Origin: Macquaria australasica
Lineage: Eukaryota; Chordata; Actinopteri; Centrarchiformes; Percichthyidae
Length of the DNA stretch: 64,000 nt
Reading direction: 5' to 3'
Assembly: GCA_005408345.1 (NCBI GenBank)
Contig: SEMN01000033.1
Location: 338,501-402,500, forward strand
Made by a program: the position numbers and the translations under genes. This document shows, piece by piece, positions 1 to 11,758 of the stretch. The notes under the pieces were generated by a model. The model searched no databases. It was not told the DNA's origin and saw nothing but the letters and a program-made list of their open reading frames with translations. The first letter of the stretch is position 1. The number at the start of each line of letters is the position of its first letter.

Positions 1-404
1 AGACAGATAAAGAGGGAGAGATTATGCACCGTTGACAGGTCTTGTTTTTCAACAGTGTGTCAGGGTGAAATGTGTTGTGTTAGCTAAAAATCGGCCCTGG
101 CTAAGCAGAAAAGTATTTGTCTCGGTTGCTGGCAGAGGATTTGTGGTGCTGTGTGGCAGAGGCTTAAAAATACATTTACCATCATTATTGTGTTCGTTAT
201 TACAACCTCAAATGTTGGCTGAATTTAAAAGAAAAGCTTAATATTCATTTTGGTCAAAAAAATTACATTTTTCTGCTTACAGATAAAAAATATCAACATG
301 TCTATATTAGCTTGTTAACAAGCTACGCAAACTGCATTGAATCAACACATACTGACCACAGACTTAGTGTTAAATTACAGAAACACTTAAACCGGCATTA
401 ACTG

Positions 405-935
405 ATTTTTTTTTTGGCCACTTGGGGGCAGCAGAAACAAGCTGTAAACACAACGCTGACATATTATCATATTTTAAGTTGATATGTAAACTTGTTAGCG
501 AACAGTTGCCTATTTACACATCCAGCAGATATGGAGCAACATTAGCATTCATTTGGAGTTCTGTTTCTGGCCACTTGAAAAATGTCCAACATTCACTCCC
601 TCTTAGCTCTGCTTTTACTCTCCACCAATTGCTGATGGAAATATCTGGCTTTTTAGCAGCTAAATGCTTCATTTTGTTTACCGGCTAGATGCTAACTTTG
701 TCTGCCTTTTGTCTGTCTACCTTTTGGTGAAGGGCAGGTATACAGCGGGTTTTTAGGACATTTCCACTGAAAACAGCTGCCTGCTGCGGCTGAAAAGAGA
801 GCTGATAAGCGCAGTGAGAGTGAAGCAAAACACTGAAGTTGCGGGCCGGAATACCAAAATAATGAGATGAAAGACGCTGAAATGGTCCATTGAGCTGAGG
901 GGAACTGCAGAGTCTGGTGATTCTCTGTGGGTTTG
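405..935. repeat. Putative interspersed repeat
   Basis: The stretch starts after a T-run with GGCCACTTGGGGGCAGC and includes AAACAAGCTGTAAACACAAC and GGTCCATTGAGCTG. It has the feel of a dispersed fish repeat rather than unique DNA, but there is no second copy in the window and I cannot define inverted ends. The open frames in it (422-688, 692-1084) carry no known domain. Confidence 0.35.
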
Positions 936-1958
936 TCACTATAAGCGACCCTTTTCATATACCAGTACAAGTAGTCATGTGATCTATTATTGATATAAAT
1001 GTTTTGATTATAGCCTCTTTGCAGAACTGTCCTTGTGTTCATATTAGTACAGGTTGTTTCTTTAAGTTCATGCATCTTTCTCAATTAAGTGCGAAGTACA
1101 AACATTGACACTCTCTCCTGGCATCGGCAACAGTATTTGACAAAAACTAACAGTCCGTGGGGGAACTCATTGCAGCATAGTAACTCAGTTTGTTGGCTGA
1201 CCAATGCTGGATGCCAGTGGCTAAGTCTAATGATCTAATGAGCTAATGATCCATTTATAGTAGCCAGCAGCGCTGCAACCCAATCCTGATGGCTCAATGA
1301 TAAACTGAAAAAAACAACCAATGCCAACAGAAACAAGGGAGCACTTGACTCACTAGTATACAGTAAGTAAACTGACTGACTAGTATAAGTAAAAACATGA
1401 GACCTATAGGTTCATCTTACGAATCCTTCCAAACTGTGAGTGAATTGTGCAATACACATCCAGTGCATCACAGTGGGTCAACTACATCAAATCCATGAAA
1501 TGCTATTTTTGCAAACATGAATACAGACTCTTCTCTCATCAGTTTAATGGTGTTATTTTGGTGTTATTTTGAGTTGAATGGATAAATGAATAGATGTCAT
1601 GTCATAGTCAAATTACAATTAGATGTAACCAAGGAAGCACAAACAGATGGAGGGAGTGAAATTTTCATCAGCCATAAAAGTCACAAAGGAAAAGCATGAA
1701 AGAGAGTGAGGCAGAGAGAGAGAGGAACTCTCTTTTCTCCTTGGTTAGCCCTTGAAGCTACTTCCTCTACCTGTGGTGTTCCTCCAAATTAACTTCTCCA
1801 GGGGCTTTTAACATACAGCATAATGGAGTGATTCTGGTGGATTTGTATAGCTTATCCATATACGCTCATTCAAGCCAGCATGGCAATGTTACACAATTTA
1901 TTCAGTCACACTTTCCTTACAGTGATGAAAGAGAAAGCCAGTCCATTTTCTCTGGAGG

Positions 1959-2004
<46 letters not shown>

Positions 2005-3516
2005 GTTATTATTGATTGTGTTTGACAGCCTGTATTTTCCTTATTCTCTCACCAACTGGAGACATCTGGTTATCATTTAAACCTCGCAGCCATAGGGAAC
2101 CCCTCTCATGACACATGCACATCTGCTCACACACACAAACAAACACACAGAGTTTTTGCGCACATACACAGTAAGGACAGAATTTATGACGCCAGTACAG
2201 AGATGTCAAGGCTTGGGAACTGACAAACGTGAATGTATCTCCTGATAAAGTTTGTTTAAAGAAATTTGCAACTCTCTAAATGACAAAACGATCGAAGTAT
2301 AAAGGACCATGTAAAGTTATGTTCTATCTAAGCTTCAAATCAAGTCAAAGTCAGGTAATTTGGAATATGAAATTGTATGAATATGAAAATGATACTATAT
2401 TTAAATATAAAGCCATGCTGTTGAAGCCATTAAATTTGATCCAAAATCATGTTTCTCTGATATTATTCCAATCCAGTAAATTCAGCACTGATTTCTAAAA
2501 ACAATTTTACCCTTAGGATCTACCCAAGAAACCAGGACAAGCAAAGACAAATGCCAAGGGACTAAAACCTGAAATTGCTCCATTAACACTGACTCACAGA
2601 CCAACTTTGCGGACACAGTGGCTGAAAAGATTTGATGTGGAGCTTGTACAAAAATCACGTCATGTCAAAGCTCAAATAAACATCCCATCGACAAAACAAA
2701 CAAAAACAAACTATGTTTCGGCGTAGCTTTTCACTTCATTCTTGCTCTGGGACACATTTAGGTGTGTTTTCCCAAATGTTGATAAGGTTCAATTAAAATC
2801 CCACCATGAAGGCCCACAGTAGAATCTTTCTTGCTCCAACTTGCTGATGCTGGTGTTCTGGCCTGTTCCTAGATAATTATAAACTAATCATTGGCTCAAC
2901 CGGGTCAGTATGGCCAAATTATAATTAGGAGTAGCTCCATGGCTACAGCATGTTATCTGTGTTAAGGGAGGTGTGAATGCAGAGAATACAAAACACCCCT
3001 CCTAACTCATCTAGCTCACATGCACACTGCCTCACTAGCATACAAACTATTGTACTGTATACGCTTCACATAAAAGCAGAGAGGGCAGTTTCCAATGCCC
3101 CCTAGGAGTAGCCAAGAACATGGGAGAAATGCTATGAGAGACAGCCAGGTAATATTTGTGTGTGCTGTTTATTGAAAGGAAAGACACCAGCCTCGATACC
3201 AGGATTTTGTTGGTGTGTCTGGATAGGTTTCTGTGTTTTATCAGACCCACAGTATCTATGGGACACTACTGGAATGATTATATACATAATCAAGGCAGAT
3301 GTTAACAGTATAATGCACAGCTTACATGCATATTTAGCATATTGTAGCCCATATATAAATCAGATACATTAGCAAACATTTCCAAATCAAACACTACATT
3401 TTTAAATTGATTTCTCTTGCCCCAGACACACAGTGAACAATATTTTACCTTTATCTATTTAATTATTTTTGTCAAAGCTATATTATTGCCGTTTAGCGAT
3501 ACCAGTTTACTCTCCA
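936..3516. other. Intergenic, no gene seen
   Basis: AT-rich DNA with the (GT)n at 1960 and short GA-rich patches near 1700. All open frames are short and lack codon bias or domains. Confidence 0.7.
1960..2001. repeat. (GT)n microsatellite
   Basis: About 20 uninterrupted GT units. Confidence 0.97.
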
Positions 3517-3775
3517 GTAGACCTTTGTCACAGAGGACATTTTGGCAAGTTATTGCAGGAAAATCACAGGTGTAAATACATTACATAAATTACATAAATA
3601 ACGAGTGCATTCCATTTAGGTGAGCTACTTCCAGGGTCCCTGTATAATGCGTGCTGGCTCACTGGCATGGCTTACTGGAACACTTAATGGAACTGAGCCA
3701 TCGTTAATGGAATTGGTCTCACCTGTCCTTTTCCTGCTATAACAAGTCAAAATATCTGTCATGGAAAAGGCTTAA
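3517..3775. mobile_element. Long-TIR MITE, copy 1
   Basis: It contains AGTAGACCTTTGTCACAG at the left and GTCATGGAAAAGGCTTA at the right, with internal GGTGAGCTACTTCCAGGG and GTGCTGGCTCACTGG. These line up with 55128-55367 over the full length in the same orientation. It is more diverged at its ends and has a small CATAAATTA duplication near 3580. Confidence 0.75.
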
Positions 3776-5204
3776 TTCAGATGCTGGAGTGTCATTGAAA
3801 GAGTTTTGAAAACGACCCTGTGCGCAAGCGTAGCACCACATATTGATAACATTATTTTGACAAAGCAAGCTTCAAGTATCTGGAAGTCTGTGCATTGAAT
3901 TGAAAACAGTGGCTGCGAGGAGGTCTGGAAATTGACCAAACAACTCTTGGTATATACACAATTTGTAGTAAAAACCACAGGTACGATCCTTTATTACATT
4001 GCTTTATTGAAACGTACGACAAGTGACAAGTATCCAGCTAATTAATTGTTAAAATCAACTAATTGTTCAGTTTTTCTACTCCACAACAAAACACTTTTAT
4101 CCATCTTTACTGTTTTATAGCTGTATAGTAGTTACAGACAGTTTGAGTGGAAGGGAGTGACAGGAATAGTATGTGTGTGCTGTTGATAAAAAAGTTCAAT
4201 ACCACAGTTGGATTGGAGGCTTAGCCAGCAGTTGGTGAATACTCATACCAGGAGTGCAACATGTCTGCAATTTGTCACCCCACCACCCCGTTCTTTCACT
4301 TATCTCATGTTCCAGACACACAATAGCAAAACCAACAGAGGTACAGCACTGCCTTACAATATCTAGCGTCTGGCTTTATAACATCTTTACAAACCTAAAC
4401 AGCAAATAATTGAGTGAATCTCAAGTGCATGTCAGAACATATCAATTTCAGATATCATTGTCTGCTGGAAATCATTTGTGTGAATATCAGTCAGTGATAT
4501 ACGACAAAAAAAATGTCTATTACAATATTAATTGAAAGAGAAGAAGTGTTTTGTCTTCATTGCTTTAGTTTTACAGTAAGTAAGTTCAATAAAGATGTGT
4601 TGTGAAAGATAGTTTTCTGTGTCTGAGTGTATGTATGAGTAAGTAAAGGGAGCATAACAAGTGTGTGTGCTCAAGTGTATGTGTGTGTATGTGTTCGAGT
4701 TTGGGACTGAACACTTTTGGCTGTTAAGTCAAGTAGCCGAGTCAGCACTTCAGCATTTCTGGGCCTCTATTCGGGGTTTTCCGTCTTTCTTCCCTCCACA
4801 CACACACTCTCTACCCTGCATCTCTTTTATCATCCTTACACACCTCCGTTCTCCTGCGCGCCCCATCCCTCACTCTCAACTCTTCCCTCTAATATTCAAA
4901 TTCAATCTCTTGTTCCAACTCAGCTCTCCTTGTTTTCTTTATTGCTTTAATAATGCTCCCTTGCCCTTCCTCTCTTCTGCTGGTACAGACAGCAAAGGAA
5001 CATCATCCCAGTGGATCCAACGTTTCAATGATCTCAAAGAAAAAAAGGGAAGCATTTTGAATTAATGATCATTCAAGCTTGTTGTACATGAGCCCCTACT
5101 GAGCTTTTATCATCATGATTGATAAAGACCCACAGAAACTAGATGCAGGACAGTAGACTTAAAAACCAAATGGCTCTTGAGCTCATATAGCTGCACACTT
5201 TTTT

Positions 5205-5395
5205 AACAGTTTAGAGTAGTGTCTATGGCATCGATACTACTTTTTTCATTCTATTGTGGAATTGTTTTGGGCACTATATAGTAGATACATTTACATACTC
5301 AGAATTTGGACACTCAAATAAAATGGCAGACAATAAATATAGTGCACTATATTCAAAATAGGGAGTGATTTCAGACACCACCTGAAACTTTTCAG
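5205..5395. repeat. Possible degenerate dispersed repeat with CACTATA motifs
   Basis: GGGCACTATATAGTAGATAC and AGTGCACTATATTCAAAATA with GGGAGTGATTTCAGACACC recall a common fish/frog repeat built on TAGTGCACTATA. No ends or target duplication can be set. Confidence 0.3.
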
Positions 5396-7092
5396 CACAC
5401 TTATATTACTTTTTCACAACTGGTAGCACCATGGTTCTGTTGTGTCAGTCCACCACGTTATCCAGCACCTCCAGCACCATCATCAGGTCAAATTTTTCAC
5501 TTAGACTGTAAAACATTTCAATGTATACTTGATGGATTGGCATGCAGTTTTGTACAGATTGACTTTGGTGCCAAATACATTCAAAACTAATGACATTCCC
5601 AACAGCCTCAGCTGTTCACAGCACTGCTGTCCTTACGTACAGCCTCATAGAGCCGCTAGCATGGCTGTAAACTCGTATAAGTAAGTAAGTAACTTAAACA
5701 CTGCTCAGACAATTTCATGCTCTCTTAAAACAATTAACAGTTGGATAAGTCACCTAAACTGACAAATACTGTGATCCGATGAGTAGAGCATTTGACCAAG
5801 TATTCCATATTGACCCATAAAACATTAGCAGCAGCTATTAATACAGTAATCGTATGGATCTTTGGTTGATAATATAAAATATTTGTAGCTACAGTAAGAT
5901 TAGCCTACACCATTATAGAAAATTGTTAACACATAGTGATGAAAAATTGCTGATAGCTGTTGAGGACAAGAGTCTCAAGTAGGGTACTATTTAAACAATG
6001 CATTTGTTGCACCTTTTTCCCCCTTTAACTTCAGGGTCATATTGTCATTAACCACAATAGATAAAATGATCCAAACTGATCCTTGGTGTAATTATTATAG
6101 GTTTTTTTTCTCTCAAATGAAAAATAAGGAAAACGCATGAAATTTGCTGTCTTCACTGTGGTAAACCTCTCATCTGTGTTTAAAGCTCCTTAGAAATTAC
6201 TCCAGATTTGACACTAATGTGTATGGATGGTTAGGAGCAGGGATGTAAACTTCAAGTCTTCAGTCTTAGTGGAAGAAACATGCACACACATGCCACACAC
6301 TCACACACACTCTAATGATCCTTGACTTCCGCAAGTGGGGAAGTCGTGCATATGGACTGATATTGTCTCCCATTATAGATCAGCTGAAATCAGGTTAGAG
6401 AAATTACTGTTGCTCACCAAAAGTACTCATATGCCTGCTGATTTGCAATAAAGCAGAATAACAGTGAGGGTGAGAGTCTGAGCACAGATAATGTGGTAAT
6501 AAGTAGATTTATTTGCAATAACTCTGAAAATGTCAATGCAAATGTTGTTTAAAAGAGAAATAAGAGTGTTTCATTTCAAGTCAAGTTAACTTTCCAAGTG
6601 AAAAAGTAAAACAAGATTTTTAAGGTTGGCCAAAATTGTTTGACTGACCATGCATACTTCCATGCTCTTATAATAAAGTACTTTGAATTAAAGCTCTCGC
6701 GACAAATTGCATGTGCTTTATTAGAAATCTTAAAGCTCCATATAGTTGACAACTTCTCATGAATTGGGGGGACTTCTGGAAGCAATTTGAAGTTAAATTT
6801 GAAGTTTAAAACAGGACCTTATGCTGTTCCTATTTGGGAGTGTCTTTGGTCTTTGAAGTTGGTTATCTTCTTAGCAGCGTTTGCAGCTGTGGTAGCTACT
6901 CTGCTTAAAATTAATCCATATATAATAATGTCAGGGTCCTGTCTCTCTGTCTGTTTCTCTGGGATGCAACATTAGAGGAGAGGAAAAGTTTTAATCCATG
7001 CATAAATCATTAGAGAGTTTTGTTACCAAAGGATTATTATTTCTATCCCTTCTGCACAAGTACCTTTGATCCTGTCACACACCCCCAGACAG

Positions 7093-7103
7093 TCACACAC
7101 ACG

Positions 7104-7137
<34 letters not shown>

Positions 7138-7168
7138 CTCACACGCACACACAGTCACACACGCACAC
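7093..7168. repeat. Compound (CA)n microsatellite
   Basis: CA units interrupted by GC and GTCTC steps, so an older, broken array. Confidence 0.95.
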
Positions 7169-9122
7169 TTACATTTTAGACCAGCAATGGCCTCCAGATC
7201 AAGTCCTCCAGATCAATGCATGTGCACACCCTGCTCTGTGCAACTCAAAAGTGTGAATGTCTCCGCATGTGTACATGTGCCTCGGTGTGTGAATCGATGC
7301 ATGTTACACGATCAAAGGTATTTGTGCAGGAGGGATAGAAAAGATAATCCTTTGGTAGCAGAACTCTAATCATTTATGCATGGATTGATATTTTGCCTCA
7401 GCTGAAACAGAGCACACTGGGGGCAGAGAGAGCGCAGGAGAGAGAGGAGGGTGGCAGAAGCAGACAAAGAGCAGGAGCAGATAAGAACTGGAAAATCTTG
7501 GAGGTTAACAAATAGCCTACTAATATTTATAAACATATAAATATTCAAATGTATCATAACATCCCAGGTCCTCCCTCATACTTTGCATGAGCAGCACTGG
7601 GCTGGATGGAACTCAGTTGTTATTCAAAGAAATGTAGACTACATTAGATTTACTTAATTGTGAGATTTGACTTTTTTAATTGTGAGAGAAAGCAATTGCC
7701 TTTTTGTTAATTAGCTGAAATAACTCTTACAGTGTACGGTATATCCGCTGTTAATAAAGCTGGTGAATGCAAGGAAGAAGTCAACATTTGTGAGTGACAA
7801 AACGATAGCTCGCTTGTAAATTAGTATTCACTCCATTCACTTTAAAATCACATTATTTTGCCTATAAACTGGTGAGATTTTGCAAATATTCTCCACATAA
7901 ACTGGCCTGTGAGATTTGTTGTTGGTCCACAGTTGAGCTCCACAGCATTTGTGCATGTTGCTGGTTGTTATAGGTATTACCAGAAGTGCATGCTTCTCTT
8001 TTCCTATTTAGGAGCAGATTCATCACTTGGAGCTTATAACCACAATTACACATTGTATATCTTCCAGTGTGTACAGTCAAGTTTGAGTCACTTCATCGGC
8101 AGCCAAACAGTCAGCAACACAACTACAGAGATTTTAGCAAATGACCCCATGCCGGATGGTTCAAAGATAATATTTCACTTGCTTCGTCAATATATCCCCT
8201 ATTAAAATGAATGAATTTTGCATTTGGCTACTGCGGCACCTCTTTTACCGTAAATCTCCTAGCAACAGCAGATAGAATTTTGCTCTTTCTTAGCACTAAG
8301 AATAACTTCTTGATAAGTGCCTCCACAGTGAACAAGGTCTGTGTGCAGATTGTCAAGAGCTAGGCAAAGAGTAGGACGGGATAATTATGGGTCAAATTAT
8401 GGCTTTTAATAATGCTCCAAATGAGCTCCACCATGGGTTTCAGTATTTATTGGCATCCTAATAAAAGCTGTTCTTTTTTCATTTTTCCCCCTACTGGTAG
8501 TCTGAATAAGCTCCATTGCTGTCACTGCTGAAGTCACAGTTCTGCTATTATTATGTGATTGTGTTCATCAGCAGCCTTTTCAATATTAATTGGCTGCTGG
8601 ACAAATAAAAGCTCAGAAATATATGAATGACTACATGATTGAAATGAAAAGAATATTTTATTCTCTAAGAGCAATTTATACTATGATGCAATTTTAGATC
8701 AGATGCTATTGTAGCCCACCAGTATGTATTATGCACTTAATTATGAATTATGGAAAAGGGTGAGGTATACGAGTAGCTGTAGAAGATATATTTTCCCTTT
8801 TAAGTACTAATTGAGACAAATATGGATTCTAGTGGATAAGCAGATGTCAATATTTGCTTGAGTCCAAAGGATAATCTAACGTCCTCGCAGATGTTTTTAC
8901 ATGCACTGTATTTGCCTGGTTTGTGTGTATGTGTGTTCAGTAAATGTTTAAGGCAGCAGCTTGTTCACTGCTGGCATGCCTCTTCTTTCGGTGAAATGAA
9001 AAAGATTATTCTGCAGTCAATATCTAATTTTCCTGTTTTCCCAGGTAGAACAAACAAGAGAAAACGCTCTCCCAGCCTTCCTCACAGTCTACCTGTTACA
9101 GGAAACTGCATTTCTTCCTTTC

Positions 9123-9157
<35 letters not shown>

Positions 9158-9182
9158 TTCTTTCTTTCTTTCTTTCTTTCTT
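9123..9182. repeat. Compound (CTGT)n-(TTTC)n microsatellite
   Basis: About eight CTGT units pass directly into about six TTTC units. Confidence 0.95.
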
Positions 9183-9824
9183 ACAAACACTTTTATTCCT
9201 TTCTTTGACTGACAGACCCCTCTTCCTGACCGTATTGCATGCAGCTGGGAGCTAATAATAAATTCATTTGGTTGTCTAATTGATTACTTGTCCTTCACTG
9301 ACTAATCTTATACTGCACTTACTACACTCTGCTAAGACTAAAGACAGTCACATTGGCCTGGGGTTTAATAGCATGCAAGTAATCAGACAGACAGGCACAA
9401 ACACATAATTTCTAAATCATGTTGCATCTTGCTTGGGCTCTTGGCATTTACTTTACCAAAACAAAACCTGGAAATGACAAAAAAAAAAAGAAGCAGTAGC
9501 CACATCCTCCCAACCTGCAGCTTCTCTTTGTGTGCCTGCTGCCGTGCTCACCTGTGTGCACGCTGGCGTGTACATGTACGCTCACATTAGTGTGTGTACA
9601 CGTGTGCGAGTTGTGTGGGGACGAAGCGTCCACTTATAAATTATAGAGAGCGAAATTGAGGTGGAATGGATCGGTGAGGCGAGACATTAGTATTTTTGCC
9701 CTACTTTCCCTCCAGCTTGTTAAAAGCAATTGTCTGGACAATCTGTCACCCGGTCTGTAACGGCTCCCCTAGTGAGGCTTGAGATGTACACGCACACAAA
9801 CACAAGCCTCCACCAAACAGGAGG

Positions 9825-10030
9825 CTCGCTGGCATGCTAGTTAGCCTGACATATTGTTGGCCTAACGTGATGATGGTAGATAAGAGTGTATGCTTTGTTG
9901 CTTGCTAAGATGAGGTAACTGAGGGTGATAATTTGGCTGTTGCTTGGTGTTTTGAGCAGCATCCTACTGGTGATAGCAGCATGCTGGCTAGCTGGACATG
10001 GTGTTAGCTGGCTGTAGTTGGATAGCATGC
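9825..10030. repeat. Degenerate GCTGGC/GCATGCT minisatellite-like block
   Basis: GCATGCTAGTTAGC, GCAGCATGCTGGCTAGCTGG, GTTAGCTGGCTG and GCATGCTATTAAC recur without a strict period. Confidence 0.5.
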
Positions 10031-11497
10031 TATTAACTGGTGATATTATGGACAAAAGTGAATATAACCTGCTGGTTCTGGGATGCTGGGCCTAACTCAG
10101 CGAAACACCAGTTTTTGAGAGGGTGTCCACCTGTTGACCCTGTAGACTTGCCTGCACTCTTACACTCACATACAAATTAATTTTGATACTGTGCTCCTTT
10201 ATTTGGGAAGACAGGTCAAGGGGCATAATTCAAGAAAGGTTTCTCATACCAGAGGGGTTACTAATTAGTGGATATTGGTCAAACCAGTTATACAGTGATG
10301 GTGGTTGGACAACTGAGCGGACCATGGCATTCAAATGAAGTTGCCTATCAAGCCAGTTGGGCCAGTCCCTGTAGTTTAACCTGAGCAGATACAATGTAGA
10401 TATCAGGCCGGGTCATGCTGCCGGGTATCTGCTCTTTGCTTGGGTGAGGAAAGGCTTCAAGGATTCTTTAAAGGTGAACTAGCTCAGAGAATGGTTTCTG
10501 ATATAATTAGTAACTATTTGTAATTTGTAAGGTCAAAACATCATTTAACATGAATACTGGGCTTCCATAGGAATGCTTACCCAACCTTTGGCACATTTTA
10601 CTGTGTATTAATAACTGTTCAGTGAACAAATGATAAACAAAGTGAAGCTGATCCTAAATGTTTAGGATGGAAGGACACATTAAAACAAGGACTGAAGGAA
10701 GGAGGAAAAAACATGACATTTGTGTGTGTTGTTGACTGTGGAAATGTGTGTACGCATGTGTTAAGGTGGTTCACATACTGTATGCAGCAGGCGTGCGCAG
10801 TGTCTTTTGTTGTCATAATCCATACACCATAACGTAAAATCAAACAAGAATTGATGTTCTTAGCTTTTGAATTACTTTTAGACTGAAAGCTCCCATGACT
10901 TTCCCTACCTTTTCCTTTAGCTTTTAAAGACAGATCCACAGCAGAAATAAAGCCTCTTACAGAGTCCCCTCTAGCCGTCAACTGCACTGACAGGATCAGA
11001 TTTAACACTGCACTTGATTTTCTCAGCCCTCCAAGAAAGGTAAGAAATGACTGTCTAGCATCTTTCTGCCACCCCTTTGTCTCGCTGGAGATCAAAAGTG
11101 AACTAGACAGATACTGTGTAGTTAAAAGACACATAAAGGGCTCAGTGCTGGTAGCTACTGCTGTTCTTGAGAGCTGCGTGGCGGGAGAACAGGGAGCCAG
11201 GCTTTATGTGGCTCTGTCCTGCCACTTTAGCTATTACTCAACTACTGATGTGATGATAAATAGAAGGTGACCTCCCTTAAAACCCCGGAGGAGGTCATTT
11301 TGTCATTTGTCTTGTGTGGTAAATAAAAGTCTGATCTGTCAGCAGCTTTTATAGGTTTACTTTAATATCACATAATGATGATCTTAATCGATCTTAACAA
11401 TACGTTTTTCATGTATGGAAAAACTTTCAACAGTTTTATTTGCTTGACCCAAGATTTTATGTGCAGCATAAAATAACAAATCACTCATTACAGGATC

Positions 11498-11758
11498 TAG
11501 GAATGCTGAACGGTAAATAATTGATTAGTTGACTAAAACTAAAAATGAATCAACAGCAGTTTCAGTTTATCAAGCAAAACGTCAAACATTCACTGGTTCC
11601 AGCCTCCAAAATTATCTTTGGGTTTTGGACTGGTGGTCGATCTAAACGAACAATTTGAAGACGTCATATTTTTAAATTATTATTTTTTTTGCTATTTTCT
11701 GACATAGTTAATGGTTAAAAATGTACAAAAATGAAATAATAATAAGATGCAGCCCTTA
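11498..11758. mobile_element. Degenerate hAT-type MITE
   Basis: The right end reads GATGCAGCCCTTA, preceded by ATTGATTAGTTGAC-type sequence near the left end and a GTCAAACATTCACTGG body. It resembles the element at 41848-42293. The left tip is eroded (TAGGAATGCTGAAC) and no target duplication is seen. Confidence 0.5.

Larger units (their letters stand above)
3776..11497. other. Intergenic, no gene seen
   Basis: It holds microsatellites at 7093 and 9123, a possible degenerate repeat at 5205 and a minisatellite-like block at 9825. The AT-rich stretch 8390-8760 (AATTATGGGTC, TAATTATGAATTATGG, CAATATTAATTGGCTGC) has balanced, low-repeat composition with many homeodomain-like TAAT cores and is a candidate conserved non-coding element, which cannot be tested here. 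Confidence 0.55.

Noticed and set aside
1828..2080. Open frames with poly Cys-Val
   Set aside because: They come from the (GT)n array; there is no start context or homology.
10619..11134. 171-residue minus-strand frame
   Set aside because: No domain, mixed composition and no splice or promoter evidence; likely chance.
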